NCBI RefSeq assembly: GCF_024707545.1
Contig: NZ_CP062229.1
Coordinates: forward strand, 5,809,501 to 5,873,500
Reading direction: 5' to 3'
Origin: Mesorhizobium onobrychidis
Lineage (GTDB): Bacteria > Pseudomonadota > Alphaproteobacteria > Rhizobiales > Rhizobiaceae
Length of the DNA: 64,000 nucleotides
In this document: piece by piece, positions 63,030 to 64,000 of the stretch
How the letters are laid out: the number at the start of each line of letters is the position of its first letter
Numbering within the stretch: the stretch's first letter is position 1
The notes under the pieces: generated by a model
Seen by the model: the letters and a program-made list of their open reading frames with translations, nothing else
The model's database searches: none
What the model was told of the DNA's origin: nothing
Program-made: the position numbers and the translations under genes

Positions 63030-64000
63030 CTATCGGGACCCAAACCCGCTTAGCATGGTTTTTAGGGTCCTCAGCACAATAACGATATCAAGCCATGGCG
63101 AGAAATTCTTGATGTAGTAGAAATCATAATGCAGCTTCTCGATCTCGTCGTCGTCGTCCGACACATATCCCTGATTCACCTGAGCCCACCCGGAAATTCC
63201 TGGGCGAACGATATTTCGGTAGCGATAGAACGGCAGCGCCATCGAATAATGAGAAGACAACACCGTCGCTTCGGGGCGGGGCCCAATCCAACTCATCTCC
63301 GAGCGAACGATATTTATCAACTGCGGCAGTTCGTCAATTCGGCTCCTGCGAAGGAAGCGGCCGAGCCGGGTGATCCTGTTATCGCCCGGCTTCGTCACTG
63401 CAAGACTGCGAACGTTCGCCGCCTCAGGTGCGCTGACGGTCATCGTTCGGAACTTGTACACCGTAAACGATCTTCCGCCATAACCGAGGCGCTCCTGACG
63501 AAATATGGCGGGCCCAGGAGATTCCAGCTTAATCATTATCGCAACCAGGGTCAGGAATGGCGCTAGCATAATCAGGGCCAACAGGGCGCAGACCCAGTCG
63601 ATCACCTGCTTGATCTTGAGATAGGCCTGGTTGGGATTAAGCGAACCCAACGTATTTTCGGACAAATGCTCGATTTCGACGCGACCCGTCAGCGATTCAC
63701 TGATCTGCTTGACGTGATAGACAGGAACGCCTGCGAGAGCCTGGTCGGCTATGTAGCGCTCCCAATCATCGGATAGCTCGGCACGAAGGTCGGCAACAAC
63801 GCCGCTCACGCGATCAATGACCGTTTCGGGGGAGCGGAGCCAATGCCAATTCACGCCGCCAATCTCTTCAAGACGACTGACAGCCCCGCCTGGAACCACG
63901 GCGAGACTGTACGGGTCCAGGCGCCGGCTCAGGATGCTCAGACCGAAATACCAGAAGATCGACAGGGTCAAACTGCCGGCTGCCTGGAACGCGCTATAGT
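63030..64000 (-). CDS. Polyprenyl-phosphate hexose-1-phosphate transferase (WcaJ/WbaP-type), partial
   Basis: About 320 C-terminal codons are present; the frame is open at base 64000, so the gene starts outside. Visible parts: a membrane helix (FQAAGSLTLSIFWYFGLSIL), a DUF-like linker, a membrane re-entry helix (IDWVCALLALIMLAPFLTLV), then the catalytic bacterial sugar transferase domain: VYKFRTMTVSAPE, RLGRFLRRSRIDELPQLINI, MSWIGPRPEA and RNIVRPGISGWAQVNQGY. It starts the lipid-linked repeat unit by moving a sugar phosphate onto undecaprenyl phosphate. Upstream-most visible gene of the minus-strand locus. Confidence 0.92.
   Translation of the reverse strand, partial: YSAFQAAGSLTLSIFWYFGLSILSRRLDPYSLAVVPGGAVSRLEEIGGVNWHWLRSPETVIDRVSGVVADLRAELSDDWERYIADQALAGVPVYHVKQISESLTGRVEIEHLSENTLGSLNPNQAYLKIKQVIDWVCALLALIMLAPFLTLVAIMIKLESPGPAIFRQERLGYGGRSFTVYKFRTMTVSAPEAANVRSLAVTKPGDNRITRLGRFLRRSRIDELPQLINIVRSEMSWIGPRPEATVLSSHYSMALPFYRYRNIVRPGISGWAQVNQGYVSDDDDEIEKLHYDFYYIKNFSPWLDIVIVLRTLKTMLSGFGSR

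Noticed and set aside
62206..63117. 303-codon plus-strand frame antisense to gmd
   Set aside because: gmd is certain from its SDR motifs and ribosome site; the antisense frame has no recognisable sequence.

Overview
The window reads as chromosomal DNA of a Mesorhizobium-like alphaproteobacterium (order Hyphomicrobiales). I infer this from the high-GC coding style, the rhizobial gene sets (glg operon, frc-type fructose uptake, fused CysNC, ExoP/Wzc-like kinase) and several families of rhizobial intergenic palindromes. I ran no database search. Names rest on motifs, length and context.

Layout. 1-1856: a family-4 glycosyltransferase gene split by a complete 1,002-bp IS481-type element with a 6-bp target duplication. 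2132-7648: an oligopeptide ABC transporter operon (binding protein, two permeases, double ATPase) with a nested palindromic repeat after the binding-protein gene. 7970-9643: an intact TadE-like gene followed by a TadG-like gene broken by one nonsense codon and two indels. 9662-22627: a seven-gene glycogen operon in the order glgP-glgB-glgC-glgA-pgm-glgX-GH13 alpha-glucosidase. 22945-28798: divergent fructose genes, frcB-frcC-frcA on one side and a ROK regulator, RbsD/FucU mutarotase and PfkB kinase on the other, around a clear inverted-repeat operator. 29052-34019: a DegT-type sugar aminotransferase and a PAPS-forming set (cysD, cysNC, cysQ) with no PAPS reductase in view.

34427-64000 is a large surface-polysaccharide locus, almost all on the minus strand and running off the right edge. 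It holds a chain-length and export operon (PHP-type tyrosine phosphatase, Wza-like lipoprotein, BY-kinase, TPR membrane protein, Wzy-like polymerase). It also holds a GDP-mannose gene fusing a guanylyltransferase to an AGE-family isomerase, GDP-mannose 4,6-dehydratase, about seven glycosyltransferases, three methyltransferases, a pyruvyl transferase, an acyltransferase, a Wzx-like flippase, a second Wzy-like polymerase and an initiating sugar-phosphate transferase. Together these describe a Wzx/Wzy pathway: a lipid-linked repeat unit built from GDP-mannose-derived sugars, decorated with pyruvate, acyl and probably methyl groups, flipped, polymerised and exported under tyrosine-kinase control.

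The observations I would look at first are: a secreted hyaluronidase-like protein inside the polysaccharide locus (48377-49225); the IS insertion at an off-consensus target, which leaves the transposase without a stop and fuses it in frame to the glycosyltransferase remnant; the repeated use of TTG start codons nested in TTGA stop/start overlaps in the locus; and the guanylyltransferase-AGE fusion. I saw no CRISPR array, rRNA or tRNA gene.
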